Origin: Maribacter sp. MMG018
GTDB lineage: Bacteria; Bacteroidota; Bacteroidia; Flavobacteriales; Flavobacteriaceae
Direction of reading: 5' to 3'
Assembly (NCBI RefSeq): GCF_018100785.1
Contig: NZ_JAGJEC010000001.1
Location: 1,426,001 to 1,490,000, forward strand
Length of the DNA: 64,000 bases
Shown here: in pieces, positions 1 through 12,200 of the stretch
Layout: the number at the start of each line of letters is the position of its first letter
Position numbering within the stretch: the first letter of the stretch is position 1
Position numbers and translations under genes: made by a program
Notes under the pieces: model-generated
Seen by the model: only the letters and a program-made list of their open reading frames with translations
Told to the model about the DNA's origin: nothing
Database searches by the model: none

Positions 1-1156
1 TGTTCAATAGGTTGGTACGGGGAACTTTAACTTGGTTGAACCATATTTTTCCGTTATCTACGCCATTCAGTCCTAATTTGTATCCGTTGTCCTCAATTTT
101 AATTCCTTCTAGTACTTCGTGGTCTTCATTTCTTAGGGGAACTAAAATTGCATGTACCCCCTCGTTTTTTCCGTTTACTATGAGTTGGGCAAAAACGGTT
201 GCAATTTTAGAATGTAGGGCATTGCCTATATATTCTTTGTTATCGTTCTTTCCCGGGGTATGAATGGTTATGGTGTCGGTTTTTTTATCGTAAGTGGCCG
301 TAGTTTTTATTCCTCTGACATTAGATCCATGTCCGGTTTCGGTCATGGCAAAACATCCCAATAGATTGGCTTGTCCTGCTTCAATTAGATACTTGTCATG
401 ATGTGGTTTCGTGCCTAATTTTTGAATACTACCGCCGAAGAGACCAAATTGAACGCCGAATTTTATGGCAAGGCTTCCGTCGACAAACATCAAGTTTTCG
501 AAAATTGATGCATAGCCCCTCATATTGTCCGTGCCCCCATAAGCCTTTGGGTATGCCATGGCCCCATAACCATGTTCGGCTAAAAAAACAACCTGTCGCA
601 AAACATTTTGTCTGTAATTCTCTTTGTCTCTATAAATGTCCCATTTGAAAATAGGGTCTTTTAATAGTTCTTGAAAATTATGTAGAACCTCGGAGTGTTC
701 CCCTTTTAGAAGTGTCGATATTTCCTCTGAACTATATAGGTCCGACGATGGGCTGTGGTCTACTTCTACCTCGAACAGGTGGTTGTAGTGATTGGGCTGT
801 ATACCAAGGTTGATTTCAATGTGCTTTAAATGGTTGTTAAAGTCGCAATTGCCATAATAATGGGTAGCTACGTTTTGACTAAAAGTGGATAAAGGGTATG
901 TTTCGCTTTCCACTAATTTTGCATGTGAGTTGTATATGGTTTGCTTCCATTTCTTAAACTCGTTATTTGTGGGTGGACGGTCTGCGATCAACCAAGATTT
1001 TAATAATTGTTTTTCTTGATCGTTTAAACTAGGGTCTAGTTGAATGGCCTTTTCTACAACGTTCACTTCAGAGGCGGAAACTAGATCATCTGACCAGATG
1101 ACATAAAAAAAAGGAATGTATTGTAGAATTCCGACGGTATATGTATACTTTTTCAT
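1..1156 (-). CDS. Acyl-CoA oxidase/dehydrogenase family protein, 3' part cut by window edge
   Basis: The minus-strand frame is open from ATG at 1156 to base 1, giving 385 codons with no stop, so the gene continues beyond the window. Residues about 255-270 carry CFAMTETGHGSNV, the flavin-contact motif of acyl-CoA oxidases and dehydrogenases, and the protein continues into the beta-barrel middle domain. The family oxidises acyl-CoA to trans-2-enoyl-CoA using FAD in the cytoplasm. About 100 N-terminal residues (FYVIWSDDLVSASEV and following) precede the usual helical domain and look like a TerB-type helical region; that is my inference. The gene is divergent from ruvB, with 95 bp between the starts. 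Oxidase rather than dehydrogenase is judged from motif and length only. Confidence 0.85.
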   Translation of the reverse strand, partial: MKKYTYTVGILQYIPFFYVIWSDDLVSASEVNVVEKAIQLDPSLNDQEKQLLKSWLIADRPPTNNEFKKWKQTIYNSHAKLVESETYPLSTFSQNVATHYYGNCDFNNHLKHIEINLGIQPNHYNHLFEVEVDHSPSSDLYSSEEISTLLKGEHSEVLHNFQELLKDPIFKWDIYRDKENYRQNVLRQVVFLAEHGYGAMAYPKAYGGTDNMRGYASIFENLMFVDGSLAIKFGVQFGLFGGSIQKLGTKPHHDKYLIEAGQANLLGCFAMTETGHGSNVRGIKTTATYDKKTDTITIHTPGKNDNKEYIGNALHSKIATVFAQLIVNGKNEGVHAILVPLRNEDHEVLEGIKIEDNGYKLGLNGVDNGKIWFNQVKVPRTNLLN

Positions 1157-1236
1157 TATTTGAAATTACGAATTTATATCAGAAGAATTATGGGATAAAC
1201 CGTGTGGAGAGTGAAAATAAATTACGTGTGTTTACC

Positions 1237-1244
1237 TATCTTTG
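1237..1244 (+). promoter_or_regulatory. Putative -7 element (TATCTTTG) of ruvB
   Basis: The octamer matches the Bacteroidota -7 consensus TAnnTTTG and ends 7 bp before the ruvB ATG. No good TTG lies 19-21 bp upstream. Transcription would start almost at the start codon. Confidence 0.45.
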
Positions 1245-1251
1245 TTAGTAT

Positions 1252-2274
1252 ATGAATGAGTATCTAGATCCATCCACAGAAGGTTTTTCCGATGCTGAGC
1301 TTGATATTGAGAAAGCGCTGAGGCCTGTTAGCTTTGACGATTTCACAGGTCAAGAGCAGGTTTTGGAAAATTTAAAGGTGTTTGTTGAAGCGGCCAACCA
1401 AAGAGGGGAGGCATTGGACCACACACTATTTCATGGCCCTCCAGGTCTTGGAAAAACTACCTTGGCAAATATTTTGGCCAATGAATTAGGGGTGGGTATC
1501 AAAATTACCTCAGGACCCGTGTTGGATAAGCCGGGAGATTTGGCGGGACTTTTGACCAATTTGGACGAACGGGATGTTTTGTTCATCGATGAGATCCATA
1601 GGCTTAGTCCGATAGTGGAAGAATACCTTTATTCGGCCATGGAGGATTATAAGATCGATATAATGATAGAGACCGGTCCGAATGCCAGAACGGTTCAGAT
1701 CAACCTTAATCCGTTTACCCTGATCGGGGCTACAACGAGGTCAGGTCTATTGACCGCCCCTATGCGAGCGCGATTCGGAATACAGAGCCGATTGCAATAT
1801 TATGATACAGAATTGCTTTCTACCATTGTGCAGCGTAGTGCCGATATTTTAAAAGTGCCTATTACCAATGAGGCCTCTATAGAAATTGCCGGTAGAAGTA
1901 GGGGAACCCCGAGAATTTGTAATGCGTTGTTAAGAAGGGTCCGTGATTTTGCTCAGATAAAAGGGAACGGGTCTATAGATATAGAAATTTCAAAATTTGC
2001 CCTTAAGGCGTTGAACGTGGATGCACATGGCCTTGATGAGATGGACAATAAAATACTTTCTACGATAATAGATAAGTTTAAAGGCGGTCCGGTAGGTATA
2101 ACAACGTTGGCTACGGCCGTTTCGGAAAGCGCCGAGACTATAGAGGAGGTTTACGAACCGTTTTTGATCCAGCAAGGTTTTATTATGCGTACTCCTAGGG
2201 GGCGAGAAGTAACAGAGTTGGCCTATAAACATTTAGGCAGGGTAAAAGGAGGAATACAACCGGGATTGTTTTGA
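1252..2274 (+). CDS. ruvB: Holliday junction branch migration ATPase RuvB
   Basis: RuvB is the AAA+ motor that, with RuvA, drives branch migration of Holliday junctions during recombinational repair. The 340-residue protein has the usual length. Walker A is GPPGLGKT at 62-69, Walker B is LFIDEIHR near 109-116, and the sensor region [18 protein letters not shown] is followed by the C-terminal winged-helix domain ending in a HLGR-type motif. The N-terminus ([16 protein letters not shown]) is typical of the family and fixes the ATG start. The stop overlaps the TTG start of queG. ruvA lies 3.4 kb downstream instead of adjacent. Confidence 0.98.
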   Translation: MNEYLDPSTEGFSDAELDIEKALRPVSFDDFTGQEQVLENLKVFVEAANQRGEALDHTLFHGPPGLGKTTLANILANELGVGIKITSGPVLDKPGDLAGLLTNLDERDVLFIDEIHRLSPIVEEYLYSAMEDYKIDIMIETGPNARTVQINLNPFTLIGATTRSGLLTAPMRARFGIQSRLQYYDTELLSTIVQRSADILKVPITNEASIEIAGRSRGTPRICNALLRRVRDFAQIKGNGSIDIEISKFALKALNVDAHGLDEMDNKILSTIIDKFKGGPVGITTLATAVSESAETIEEVYEPFLIQQGFIMRTPRGREVTELAYKHLGRVKGGIQPGLF

Positions 2275-3200
2275 GTATTTCCAAAAAGATAAAATGGACG
2301 AACCTTGTTAAAACCGAAGCAAAACGCCTCGGTTTTTTATCATGTGGCATATCCAAGGCGGAGTTTTTGGAAGAAGAAGCTCCAAGGCTGGAGAAATGGC
2401 TCAAAAAAGAAATGCATGGAGAAATGGGGTATATGGAAAACCATTTCGATAAACGTTTGGATCCGCGTTTGTTGGTGGATGGCGCCAAGTCCGTTATTTC
2501 GTTGTTATTAAACTACTACCCAGAAAAAGAACAGGTTGGGGAAAGTTATAAAATCTCTAAATATGCTTACGGCCAAGATTACCATCATGTCATAAAGGCC
2601 AAATTACGGCAGCTGCAAGAGTTTATCTCAAACGAAATCGGAGAGGTCAATGGTCGCGCCTTTGTAGATTCCGCTCCTGTTTTGGATAAGGCGTGGGCTG
2701 CAAAAAGTGGATTGGGCTGGATCGGTAAAAACAGCAATTTGTTGACGCAACAAGTAGGGTCTTTCTACTTCATTGCAGAACTAATAGTGGATTTGGAATT
2801 TGAATACGATCATACGGTTACCGATCACTGCGGTACTTGTACTGCTTGTATAGATGCTTGCCCAACACAGGCCATTGTGGAACCTTACGTAGTGGATGGC
2901 AGTAAGTGTATTTCGTATTTTACCATAGAGTTAAAGAATGAGATCCCGGATGAATTTCAAGGTAAATTCGATGATTGGATGTTCGGTTGCGACGTATGTC
3001 AAGATGTGTGTCCGTGGAACAGATTTTCGAAGCCACATCAAGAACCTTTGTTACAACCCGTTCCAGAGCTGCTCTCGATGACAAAAAGTGATTGGGAAGA
3101 AATTACCGAGGAGGTCTTTAGAAAAGTGTTCAAAAAATCCGCTGTAAAAAGAACCAAATTTTCTGGTCTTACCCGTAATATAGAATTCTTAAAAAAATGA
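2271..3200 (+). CDS. queG: Epoxyqueuosine reductase QueG
   Basis: QueG reduces epoxyqueuosine to queuosine in tRNA anticodons, using cobalamin and two [4Fe-4S] clusters. The 309-residue protein carries the ferredoxin-type pattern [12 protein letters not shown] near residues 187-198, a further cysteine near 212, and [10 protein letters not shown] near 240-250. The upstream part has the QueG-type [21 protein letters not shown] segment. The TTG start overlaps the ruvB stop in a TTGA arrangement, so translational coupling is likely. 309 residues is on the short side for the family, which often has extra C-terminal sequence, but no domain needed for catalysis appears missing. Confidence 0.96.
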   Translation: MSISKKIKWTNLVKTEAKRLGFLSCGISKAEFLEEEAPRLEKWLKKEMHGEMGYMENHFDKRLDPRLLVDGAKSVISLLLNYYPEKEQVGESYKISKYAYGQDYHHVIKAKLRQLQEFISNEIGEVNGRAFVDSAPVLDKAWAAKSGLGWIGKNSNLLTQQVGSFYFIAELIVDLEFEYDHTVTDHCGTCTACIDACPTQAIVEPYVVDGSKCISYFTIELKNEIPDEFQGKFDDWMFGCDVCQDVCPWNRFSKPHQEPLLQPVPELLSMTKSDWEEITEEVFRKVFKKSAVKRTKFSGLTRNIEFLKK

Positions 3201-3302
3201 TTGGGGAGTCGCCCCGTGTGTCATAACAATATCTATGTTGCCTTTGGTTCGATATTTTTGTTGGAACACGTAATTTCTTTGGATAAAACTTTGATCTTTT
3301 AA

Positions 3303-3331
3303 TTGTGTTTTCAGGAATACGGTTAAATTTG
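3303..3331 (+). promoter_or_regulatory. Putative promoter of maeB
   Basis: TTG at 3303-3305 and TAAATTTG at 3324-3331 are separated by 18 bp, close to the Bacteroidota consensus. The maeB ATG follows 19 bp after the -7 element. Confidence 0.5.
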
Positions 3332-3350
3332 TTTCCTTAAACTTGAGAAT

Positions 3351-5645
3351 ATGAGCAATGAAAAGCAAAGAAGAGAAGCCCTTGTATACCATGCAAAACC
3401 ACAGCCTGGAAAAATAAAAATTGTTCCTACCAAGCCATATAGTACACAAAGAGATCTTGGTCTGGCATACTCGCCAGGTGTTGCCGAGCCTTGTTTGGAG
3501 ATAGCAAAGGATAAGGACAATGCATATAAATACACCTCTAAAGGAAACATGGTGGCCATAATATCTAATGGTACTGCGGTGTTGGGTCTTGGTAATATTG
3601 GGCCAGAAGCTTCTAAGCCCGTGATGGAAGGTAAAGGTTTGTTGTTCAAGATTTTTGCAGATATAGACGGTATCGATATTGAGGTAGATACCGAAGATGT
3701 GGACAAGTTTATAGAAACCGTAAAAATGATAGCCCCTACTTTCGGGGGAATTAATCTTGAGGATATAAAAGCACCCGAAGCCTTTGAGATAGAAAGAAGG
3801 TTAAAAGAAGAACTTGATATTCCCGTGATGCACGATGATCAGCACGGAACGGCCATAATTTCTGCAGCGGCATTTTTAAATGCCCTCGAATTGGCCGATA
3901 AAAAGATAGAGGATGTAAAAATCGTGGTTAGTGGGGCCGGTGCCGCAGCTGTTTCCTGTACAAAGTTGTACAAGGCTTTTGGGGCGAAGGCAGAGAATAT
4001 TGTAATGCTGGATAGTAAAGGTGTTATAAGAAAGGATGCAGAAAATTTGTCGGCTTCCAAACTTGAATTTGCTACAGATCGGAAAATAGATACATTGGAA
4101 GAAGCTTTAGACGGTGCAGATGTGTTTATAGGTCTTTCTGTGGCCAATATAGTTACGCCAGAGATGTTGAAGTCAATGGCCGATAATCCCATTGTATTTG
4201 CAATGGCCAATCCTGATCCCGAGATAAGTTACGAAACAGCCATCGCTACCCGTAAGGATATTATCATGGCCACCGGTAGGTCAGATCATCCTAACCAGGT
4301 AAATAATGTGCTCGGTTTTCCATTTATTTTTAGGGGAGCTCTGGATGTACGGGCTACATCTATCAACGAAGAGATGAAAATGGCGGCCGTTAAGGCGCTT
4401 GCAGAGCTAACAAAACAACCTGTACCTGAACAGGTGAACATCGCTTACGGAGAAACAAGGCTTACCTTTGGTAGAGATTATATTATTCCAAAACCTTTTG
4501 ATCAGCGTTTGATCTATGAGATACCGCCAGCAGTGGCAAAGGCCGCAATGGATAGCGGTGTGGCAAAACTTCCGATAGAGGATTGGGACAAGTATAGGGA
4601 GGAATTGATGTTGCGTTCGGGCAACGACAATAAGGTCGTGCGATTGCTGCATAGTAGGGCGCGTTCCAATACCAAGCGTATCGTATTTGCGGAAGCCGAC
4701 CATTTAGATGTTCTTAAAGCCGCTCAAATAGTATACGAAGAAGGTATTGCCGAGCCTATTTTGTTGGGAAGAAAGGACATTATATTGGAACTTAAGAAAG
4801 AGTTGGAATTTGATGCCGATATCCCCATAGTAGATCCTTTGTCGGGAGATTTTGATGAAAGGCATATTAGATATGCAACCAAATATTGGGAAAGTAGAAA
4901 ACGTAAAGGAACTACTTTGTACAGTGCTAAAATAAAAATGCGCGAGCGTAATTATTTTGGTGCGATGATGGTTATGGAAGGTGACGCGGATGGTATGATA
5001 TCTGGCTACTCACGAGCTTATCCAACGGTTGTAAAACCTATTTTGGAAGTAATTGGAAGGGCTAATGGGGTTAAAAAGGTAGCGACGGTGAATATAATGA
5101 TCACCGAAAGAGGGCCATTGTTCTTGGCCGATACCTCTATTAATATCGACCCCAATGCTGAAGAAATAGCAGAAATAGCCCAGATGACGGCCAATGTTGC
5201 TTCTACCTTTGGTTTTGATCCCGTAATCGCTCTTTTGAGCTATGCTAATTTTGGGTCATCATCACACCCCCATGCAGTAAAAGTTAGAAAAGCTGTTGAG
5301 ATTCTGCATGAGGTTAATCCAGAATTGGTAGTAGATGGTGAAATCCAAACCGATTTTGCCCTAAACAGAGAGTTGCATGAAAGTAATTTCCCTTTTTCTA
5401 GATTGGCGGGGAGAAAAGTGAATACATTGGTGTTCCCGAATTTGGAATCTGCAAACATTACCTATAAATTGTTGAAAGAATTGAATAAGGCCGATTCTAT
5501 TGGTCCTATTATGATGGGGCTAAGAAAAGCTGTCCATATAATGCAATTGGGGGCAAGTGTAGATGAGATCGTGAACATGACGGCCGTTGCGGTTATAGAT
5601 GCCCAAGAAAGGGAAAAACGTAAAAAGGCAAAAGGAGGAGCTTAA
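3351..5645 (+). CDS. maeB: NADP-dependent malic enzyme with C-terminal phosphotransacetylase-like domain
   Basis: This enzyme decarboxylates malate to pyruvate and makes NADPH in the cytoplasm. The 764 residues match the large MaeB type (about 760). Residues 1 to about 420 form the malic enzyme core: SPGVAEPC, GNGTAVLGLGNIGP-like sequence (here SNGTAVLGLGNIGP), MHDDQHGTA, and the nucleotide-binding VSGAGAAA. Residues about 425-755 form the phosphate acetyltransferase-like domain (FAEADHLDVLKAA, DGMISGYSRAYPTVVKP), which in related enzymes has a regulatory, acetyl-CoA-sensing role. It has its own promoter after a 150-bp gap from queG. Whether the fused domain keeps transferase activity cannot be told from sequence alone. 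Confidence 0.97.
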   Translation: MSNEKQRREALVYHAKPQPGKIKIVPTKPYSTQRDLGLAYSPGVAEPCLEIAKDKDNAYKYTSKGNMVAIISNGTAVLGLGNIGPEASKPVMEGKGLLFKIFADIDGIDIEVDTEDVDKFIETVKMIAPTFGGINLEDIKAPEAFEIERRLKEELDIPVMHDDQHGTAIISAAAFLNALELADKKIEDVKIVVSGAGAAAVSCTKLYKAFGAKAENIVMLDSKGVIRKDAENLSASKLEFATDRKIDTLEEALDGADVFIGLSVANIVTPEMLKSMADNPIVFAMANPDPEISYETAIATRKDIIMATGRSDHPNQVNNVLGFPFIFRGALDVRATSINEEMKMAAVKALAELTKQPVPEQVNIAYGETRLTFGRDYIIPKPFDQRLIYEIPPAVAKAAMDSGVAKLPIEDWDKYREELMLRSGNDNKVVRLLHSRARSNTKRIVFAEADHLDVLKAAQIVYEEGIAEPILLGRKDIILELKKELEFDADIPIVDPLSGDFDERHIRYATKYWESRKRKGTTLYSAKIKMRERNYFGAMMVMEGDADGMISGYSRAYPTVVKPILEVIGRANGVKKVATVNIMITERGPLFLADTSINIDPNAEEIAEIAQMTANVASTFGFDPVIALLSYANFGSSSHPHAVKVRKAVEILHEVNPELVVDGEIQTDFALNRELHESNFPFSRLAGRKVNTLVFPNLESANITYKLLKELNKADSIGPIMMGLRKAVHIMQLGASVDEIVNMTAVAVIDAQEREKRKKAKGGA

Positions 5646-5704
5646 ATTCGAAAAGAATTTTAGCTCCCTTCCCATTGTTGTCACAACTAAACGAAATTAA
5701 TTTT

Positions 5705-6286
5705 ATGATTCACCATCTTAAAGGTAAACTGATAGAGAAAAACCCCACCCACATTATTGTAGAATGTGGGGGTGTGGGATATTTTATAAATATATCGTTG
5801 CATACTTTTTCGAAACTGACAGATAGTGAATTGGTACATGTTTATACCCACCTTCAAATTAAAGAAGATTCCCATACACTTTTTGGGTTTGCCGAAAAAT
5901 CGGAACGCGAAATATTTCGTCTTTTGTTGTCGGTTTCGGGTATAGGTTCTAGTACCGCAAGAACTATGCTTTCCTCAATGTCTCCTCTACAGATCAGGGA
6001 CGCTATAGCAAATGATGATGTTCCCGCAATACAAGCCATAAAAGGTATAGGGGCCAAAACCGCCCAAAGGGTTATTTTGGATCTTCGAGATAAGGTTCTA
6101 AAAATTTATGATATTGACGAAGTTTCGACCCCTCCAAACAATACAAATAAAGATGAAGCGTTATCTGCTTTAGAGGTTCTAGGGTTTGCCAGAAAACAGG
6201 CCGAAAAAGTAGTTGATAAGGTTATTTCCCAAGACACCTCTTTAAGCGTGGAGAACATTATAAAACTAGCGCTCAAAAATTTGTAG
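5705..6286 (+). CDS. ruvA: Holliday junction branch migration protein RuvA
   Basis: RuvA binds the four-way junction as a tetramer and loads RuvB. I choose ATG at 5705, giving 193 residues, because family members begin with a sequence like MIHHLKGKL; an in-frame TTG at 5675 would add ten atypical residues. The N-terminal OB fold (to about 65) is followed by helix-hairpin-helix motifs (LLSVSGIGSSTARTML and IKGIGAKTAQRVILDL) near 70-130, and domain III near 145-193 (ALEVLGFARKQAEKVV), which contacts RuvB. sprA starts 5 bp after the stop, so the two are probably cotranscribed. Confidence 0.97.
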   Translation: MIHHLKGKLIEKNPTHIIVECGGVGYFINISLHTFSKLTDSELVHVYTHLQIKEDSHTLFGFAEKSEREIFRLLLSVSGIGSSTARTMLSSMSPLQIRDAIANDDVPAIQAIKGIGAKTAQRVILDLRDKVLKIYDIDEVSTPPNNTNKDEALSALEVLGFARKQAEKVVDKVISQDTSLSVENIIKLALKNL

Positions 6287-6291
6287 CAAGT

Positions 6292-9200
6292 TTGAAACAA
6301 GGGGCATTTAGATTTCTTAAAAATTCTTTTAAGTACAATATTCTATTCATTGTTTTTTTAGGCTTCATGGACTATTCCATGGCCCAAGAAACAGATGAGC
6401 AGGAGATTGACTCGGTAAAGACAGGTTTTGATCTAGGACGGATAGTTCTGGAGAACCCAGATAGTATCGTGTCTAAATATATATATGATCCGGGCCTAGA
6501 TCGGTATATCTATAATGAGAGTGTAGGTGATTTTAATATAGGGTATCCTATCATTCTTACTCCCGAACAGTATTACGACCTTATCAAAAAAGAGGGTATT
6601 AAATCTTACTTTAAAGAGAAGTCGGATGCATACTCGGGAAAAAAGGCGGGTAGTGAGGAAGCTAGAAAAAATCTGTTGCCCAACTTTTATGTCAATAACG
6701 ACTTCTTTCAATCCATATTTGGGGGCAATACTATAGAGGTAATACCCCAGGGTTCTGTAGCCATGGATCTAGGTGTTATATGGCAGAAGAACGATAACCC
6801 TTCCTTATCCCCAAGAAATAGAACCAATTTGTCCTTTGATTTTGATCAACGTATTAGTCTTAGTATGTTGGGTAAGATTGGTGAAAGATTGCAGGTGACC
6901 GCGAATTATGATACGGAGGCCACTTTCGATTTTCAAAATATTGTTAAGTTGGATTATACGCCCACCGAGGATGATATACTCCAAAATATTGAAGTAGGTA
7001 ATGTAAGTATGCCCTTAAATAGCTCTTTGATACAAGGTGCGCAAAGCCTATTTGGGGTAAAAACGCAACTACAGTTCGGAAAAACAAAAGTAACCGCCGT
7101 TTTTTCAGAACAACGTTCGCAAAGCAATACGGTCGTAGCCCAAGGTGGGGGTACGGTAAATGAGTTCAATATTACTGCGCTGGACTATGATGAAGATAGG
7201 CATTTCTTTTTATCACAATACTTTAGGGACAATTACGATCAAGCCCTATCTAGTTATCCGTATATACAAAGCCAAGTTCAGATTACGAGACTGGAGGTTT
7301 GGATAACCAATAGAACCCAACAAACGCTCAATGTTAGAAATGTTGTGGCGTTACAGGATTTGGGGGAAGCGGATGCCTCTAAAACCAGAATAGGTCAAAA
7401 TGGAGGTGATGCCGCTGGTTTCTTTAATAACCCTGGAGATTTAAGACCGCGTAACAATGCCAATGACCTTGATCCGTCATTAATAGGTAGTGGAGGCGCC
7501 CTGACAGAAAATATTAGGGAAATAGCTACTGTAGAGAGTGGGTTCGATGCATCAAAGTTCACCCCTGGTTATACTCTTAACCAAGGGTTTGATTATGCAA
7601 TCTTGGAGAATGCGAGAAAACTGACCGAAGGTACCGACTATACATATAATTCTCAATTGGGTTATATCTCTTTAAATCAGAGTTTAAGTAATGACGAAGT
7701 GTTGGCCGTGGCCTATCAATATACGTATCAAGGAGAAGTGTTTCAGGTAGGGGAGTTTGCCAATGGGGGAATTGATGCCACTACGGTGTCGCAAGATGTT
7801 AACCCCGTTGTAGAGAACAATACTTTGGTGTTAAAGCTATTAAAAAGTAATATAACGAATATCAATGACCCTATTTGGGACTTGATGATGAAGAATATTT
7901 ACTCCACTGGGGCATATAATTTAAGTGAGGACGACTTTAAGATGAATATTCTCTATTCGGATCCTACCTCACGAAATTATATTACTCCTGTTGACGATGG
8001 TCCGGGTAGTGGATGGCCAGAAGGTTTGGAAGAAAGAATTCTGCTGGATGTGTTTAATTTGGACAGGTTAAATATATATAATGATGTTCAGCCTGGGGGT
8101 GACGGTTTCTTTGATTTTTATTCGGGAATAACTGTGGACACCCAATCTGGACGCATAATTTTTACAACGGTAGAGCCTTTTGGAGAGTATCTTTATGAGA
8201 TTTTGGAAAACGGAAATTCTGGAGGGTACGATAATGAATCGGTCTATAACGAGAACCAAAAGAAATATGTATTCAGGGATATGTATGCCCTTACCAAAGC
8301 TGCAGCTTTACAAGAATCTGAAAAAAATAAGTTTCTATTAAAGGGTAGTTATAAATCTGAAAGTAGCAATGGTATTTCTATTGGGGCCTTTAATGTGCCA
8401 CAGGGTTCTGTTGTTGTTACGGCCGGGGGAAGGCAATTGCAGGAGGGTATCGATTATACGGTAAATTATCAAGCCGGAACAGTACAGATACTGGATCCAA
8501 GTTTGGAAGCTTCCAATACCCCCATCAATATTTCTGTAGAAAACAATGCCGTGTTCGGGCAACAAACAAAACGTTTTGCGGGTGTTAACGTTGAACATCA
8601 ATTGAACAAGAACTTTGTTTTAGGAGGTACTTTTTTGAATCTTAATGAACGTCCGTTGACACAAAAATCAAATTATGGGGTAGAGCCCGTGAACAATACC
8701 ATTTTTGGTTTAAACGGTAATTTCTCTACAGAAGTGCCATGGTTGACCAGAATGGTGAACAAACTGCCGAACATTGATACGGATGTACCTTCAAACTTAT
8801 CGCTTAGGGCCGAGGTGGCATGGTTGAAGCCAAATTCTCCTAAAAATGCTGATTTTGAAGGGGAAACAACAACGTATTTGGATGATTTTGAAGGGGCGCA
8901 AGCCTTGATAGATATCAGTGGGTATTTAGGTTGGTCATTGGCGAGTACTCCTTTAGAGTTTATGCCAGGGGGGCAATTGGCCGGTGGTTCTCCAGACGAT
9001 CCCACCAATCTAGAAAATGGTTATGGAAGGGCAAAGGTTGCATGGTATACCATAGATCCTATTTTCTACACCAATCAAAGACCGTCGACTATCAGCGATA
9101 ACGATGTGTCTACAAATGCTACGCGTAGGGTGTATGTAGACGAAGTTTTTCCTCAAACCGATATTGCGCAAGGTCAAACAACCGTACAGTCAACGTTGGA

Positions 9201-12200
9201 TTTAGCATACTATCCCAATTTAAAAGGGCCTTATAACAACAACCCGAATTTTGAGACCGAACAGCCCGAAGAAAAATGGGCAGGTATCATGAGGTCATTG
9301 AGTAGTACCGATTTTGAGCAGTCAAATGTGGAGTTTGTTCAGTTTTGGGTATTGGACCCATATGTAGACGGAGAAGCAACAACATCAGGAGAACTGGTGC
9401 TTAACCTAGGTAATATATCGGAGGATATATTAAAGGATGGTAAAAAGCAATATGAGAATGGTTTACCGGGTGTAGATAGTAATGATTTTGTTTCCGAAAC
9501 TTCTTGGGGACAAGTGCCCGCCACCCAATCTTTGGTATATGCCTTTGATGCAAGTGAAGAAAACAGAACGTTGCAGGATCTTGGGTTTGATGGGTTGACA
9601 GATGAGGCCGAGGCGGCTATTTACGATGCCAATCCAAGTGATGACCCAGCTTTGGATAACTATCAATATTATTTGAATAGGGATGGTGGAATTTTAGAGC
9701 GTTATTTAGATTTTAATAACCCGCAAGGTAACTCGCCCGTAGAGGTGACAAATACCAATAGGGGGTCTACCACTTTACCCGATGTAGAGGATATAGATCG
9801 TGATCTTACCATGAATACGGTAAATAGTTATTATGAGTACCGTATTCCTATTAAGCCCAATACAACAATAGACGATAAATATGTAACCGATATACAAGAA
9901 GGGGTAACGCCAGAATTGCCAAATGGCGATCAGTTGAACAGAAGATGGATCCAGTATAAGATTCCTTTAAGTGATTTCTCCGATGCCGTCGGTGGCATTA
10001 CAGATTTTAGGTCCATTAGTTTTATGCGTATGTACATGACCGGTTTTTCTTCTCCTACGGTATTGCGTTTTGCGACTTTAGATCTTGTGAGGGGAGACTG
10101 GCGTACCTATACCAAGAATTTGCAAGACGAGGACCTTGACAGTGATCCTTCGGACGATGGAACAACGGTAGATGTGAACACTGTGAATATTGAGGAAAAT
10201 AGTAGTAGACTTCCGATTCCGTATGTGTTACCTCCAGGGGTTGTTAGGGAGCAGTTGAACAATAACAATACTATTATTAGGCAAAATGAACAATCGCTCT
10301 CTTTGTTGATCGAAGGTCTGGAGTCTAAAGATTCTAGAGGGGTTTATAAAAATTTGAATATTGATATTAGGCAATACGAGAAAATAAAAATGTTCATGCA
10401 TGCCGAAAAGATAGCCGACGGTGATTATGGGGACAATGAAACCCCCTTGGTCGGTTTCTTGCGAATCGGAACTGATTTTACCCAAAATTACTATCAGCTA
10501 GAACTTCCTTTGCAGTTTACACCATTTTCAGCGGTATCGGATACCGAAATCTGGCCAGAGGATAATCAGTTGGAAATTGCTCTCAGTGATCTGAACAAAG
10601 TAAAATCTTCATGGATCCAAGGGGATGATTTAAGCGAGATGCGCTTCTTTGAAGTGGTAAACGGCGAAGTAATCGGGGTTAATGAATTTGATGAAAGAAC
10701 ACCGGGTAGGGTTCGTATAGGTATAAAAGGTAACCCTTCGTTAGGAAGTATAAGAAGTATGATGGTCGGGGTAAAGAATCAAGATGATTTACCTGCAAGG
10801 GGAGAGGTTTGGTTCAATGAACTTCGTCTGGCCGGACTGGAAAATAGTGGAGGTTGGGCCGCCACAGGGGCGCTAGATGCCAATATTGCGGATTTTGCTA
10901 ACATATCCGCCACCGGTAGCACCAGTACATCCGGGTTTGGTACCATAGATCAAACACCTACCGAAAGGTCTATGGAAGATGCCATTTCCTATGATGTGGT
11001 GACCAATGTAAATGCCGGACAGTTACTGCCTAAACAGTGGAACATACAATTGCCATTTAATTATAGTGTATCCGAAGAACTGATAACACCAGAGTTCGAT
11101 CCTGTTTATGACGATTTAAGATTAGATGACCTAATTGCGGCAGCTCCTACCAAAGAGGCCGCGGACAATATAAAGGAACAGGCCGAAGATTATACAAAAA
11201 GAACCAGTATTAACTTGATCGGGGTTCGAAAGAATAGGGGAGAGGAAGCCGATGCCAATTTCTACGACATAGAGAATTTTACATTTAACTATTCCTATAA
11301 CGAAACAGAACATCGAGATTTTGAAATTGCCGAGCTAAGAGATCAAACGGTAAATACAGGTTTTGTCTATAACCATAGTTTTGACCCGGTGGAGGTAGCA
11401 CCATTTGCCAAAAAAGATTCACTTTTCAATGGTGCATACTGGAAATGGTTGAAAGACCTGAACTTAAATCTACTGCCGGCAAGTGTATCTTTAAACTCTA
11501 ATATAAATAGGCAGTTTAACGCTCAGCGATTTAGGGATGTGTACGAAGAGGGTGAAGATCGTTTAGATCTTCCCGAATTGCAGCAACGTAATTACTTGTT
11601 TAACTGGCAATATGCCGTTAATTATAATTTGACCAAATCGTTGCGTTTGAACTTTACGGGTTCTAACAATAATATTGTGCGTAATTATTATAACGAGGAT
11701 GAACCTGTGAATTCTGCCGATGCCATAAATAAGGCACTTGATGTTTGGGATGGTTTCTTTGATATCGGTGAACCAAATAGGCATTCACAGCAAATGCAGT
11801 TAAATTACGAGATACCCTTTAATAAGATTCCCGCACTCGACTTTATAAACGCACAGTATAGTTATACCAGTAACTTTGATTGGCAACGTGGAGGTGATGC
11901 CTTGGCTGAGGTTGCGCAGGTTGCTTTAAATGACCCCAATGCACAGATAAATACCATTCAAAATGCCAATACACATGCTCTTACGGCTTCGTTGACCATG
12001 CAAAAATTCTATGATTTGATAGGGTTAAAGAAACGCGAATCTGCCGGTAAGGCTAACAATTCTCCTGTACGTAGAGACAAGGCTGGGGTAGCTGCTGGTA
12101 AAGATGAAAAAGTGAAGCCGAAGACAAGTGGACTGTTCAATGCCTTTGTTGATGTGGCCACTATGGTGAAAAGGGTAAACGTAAACTATAATGAGAACAA

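Noticed and set aside
12..648. Plus-strand frames of about 80 codons each at the left edge
   Set aside because: They are antisense to the acyl-CoA oxidase gene, which is open through the edge and has clear motifs.
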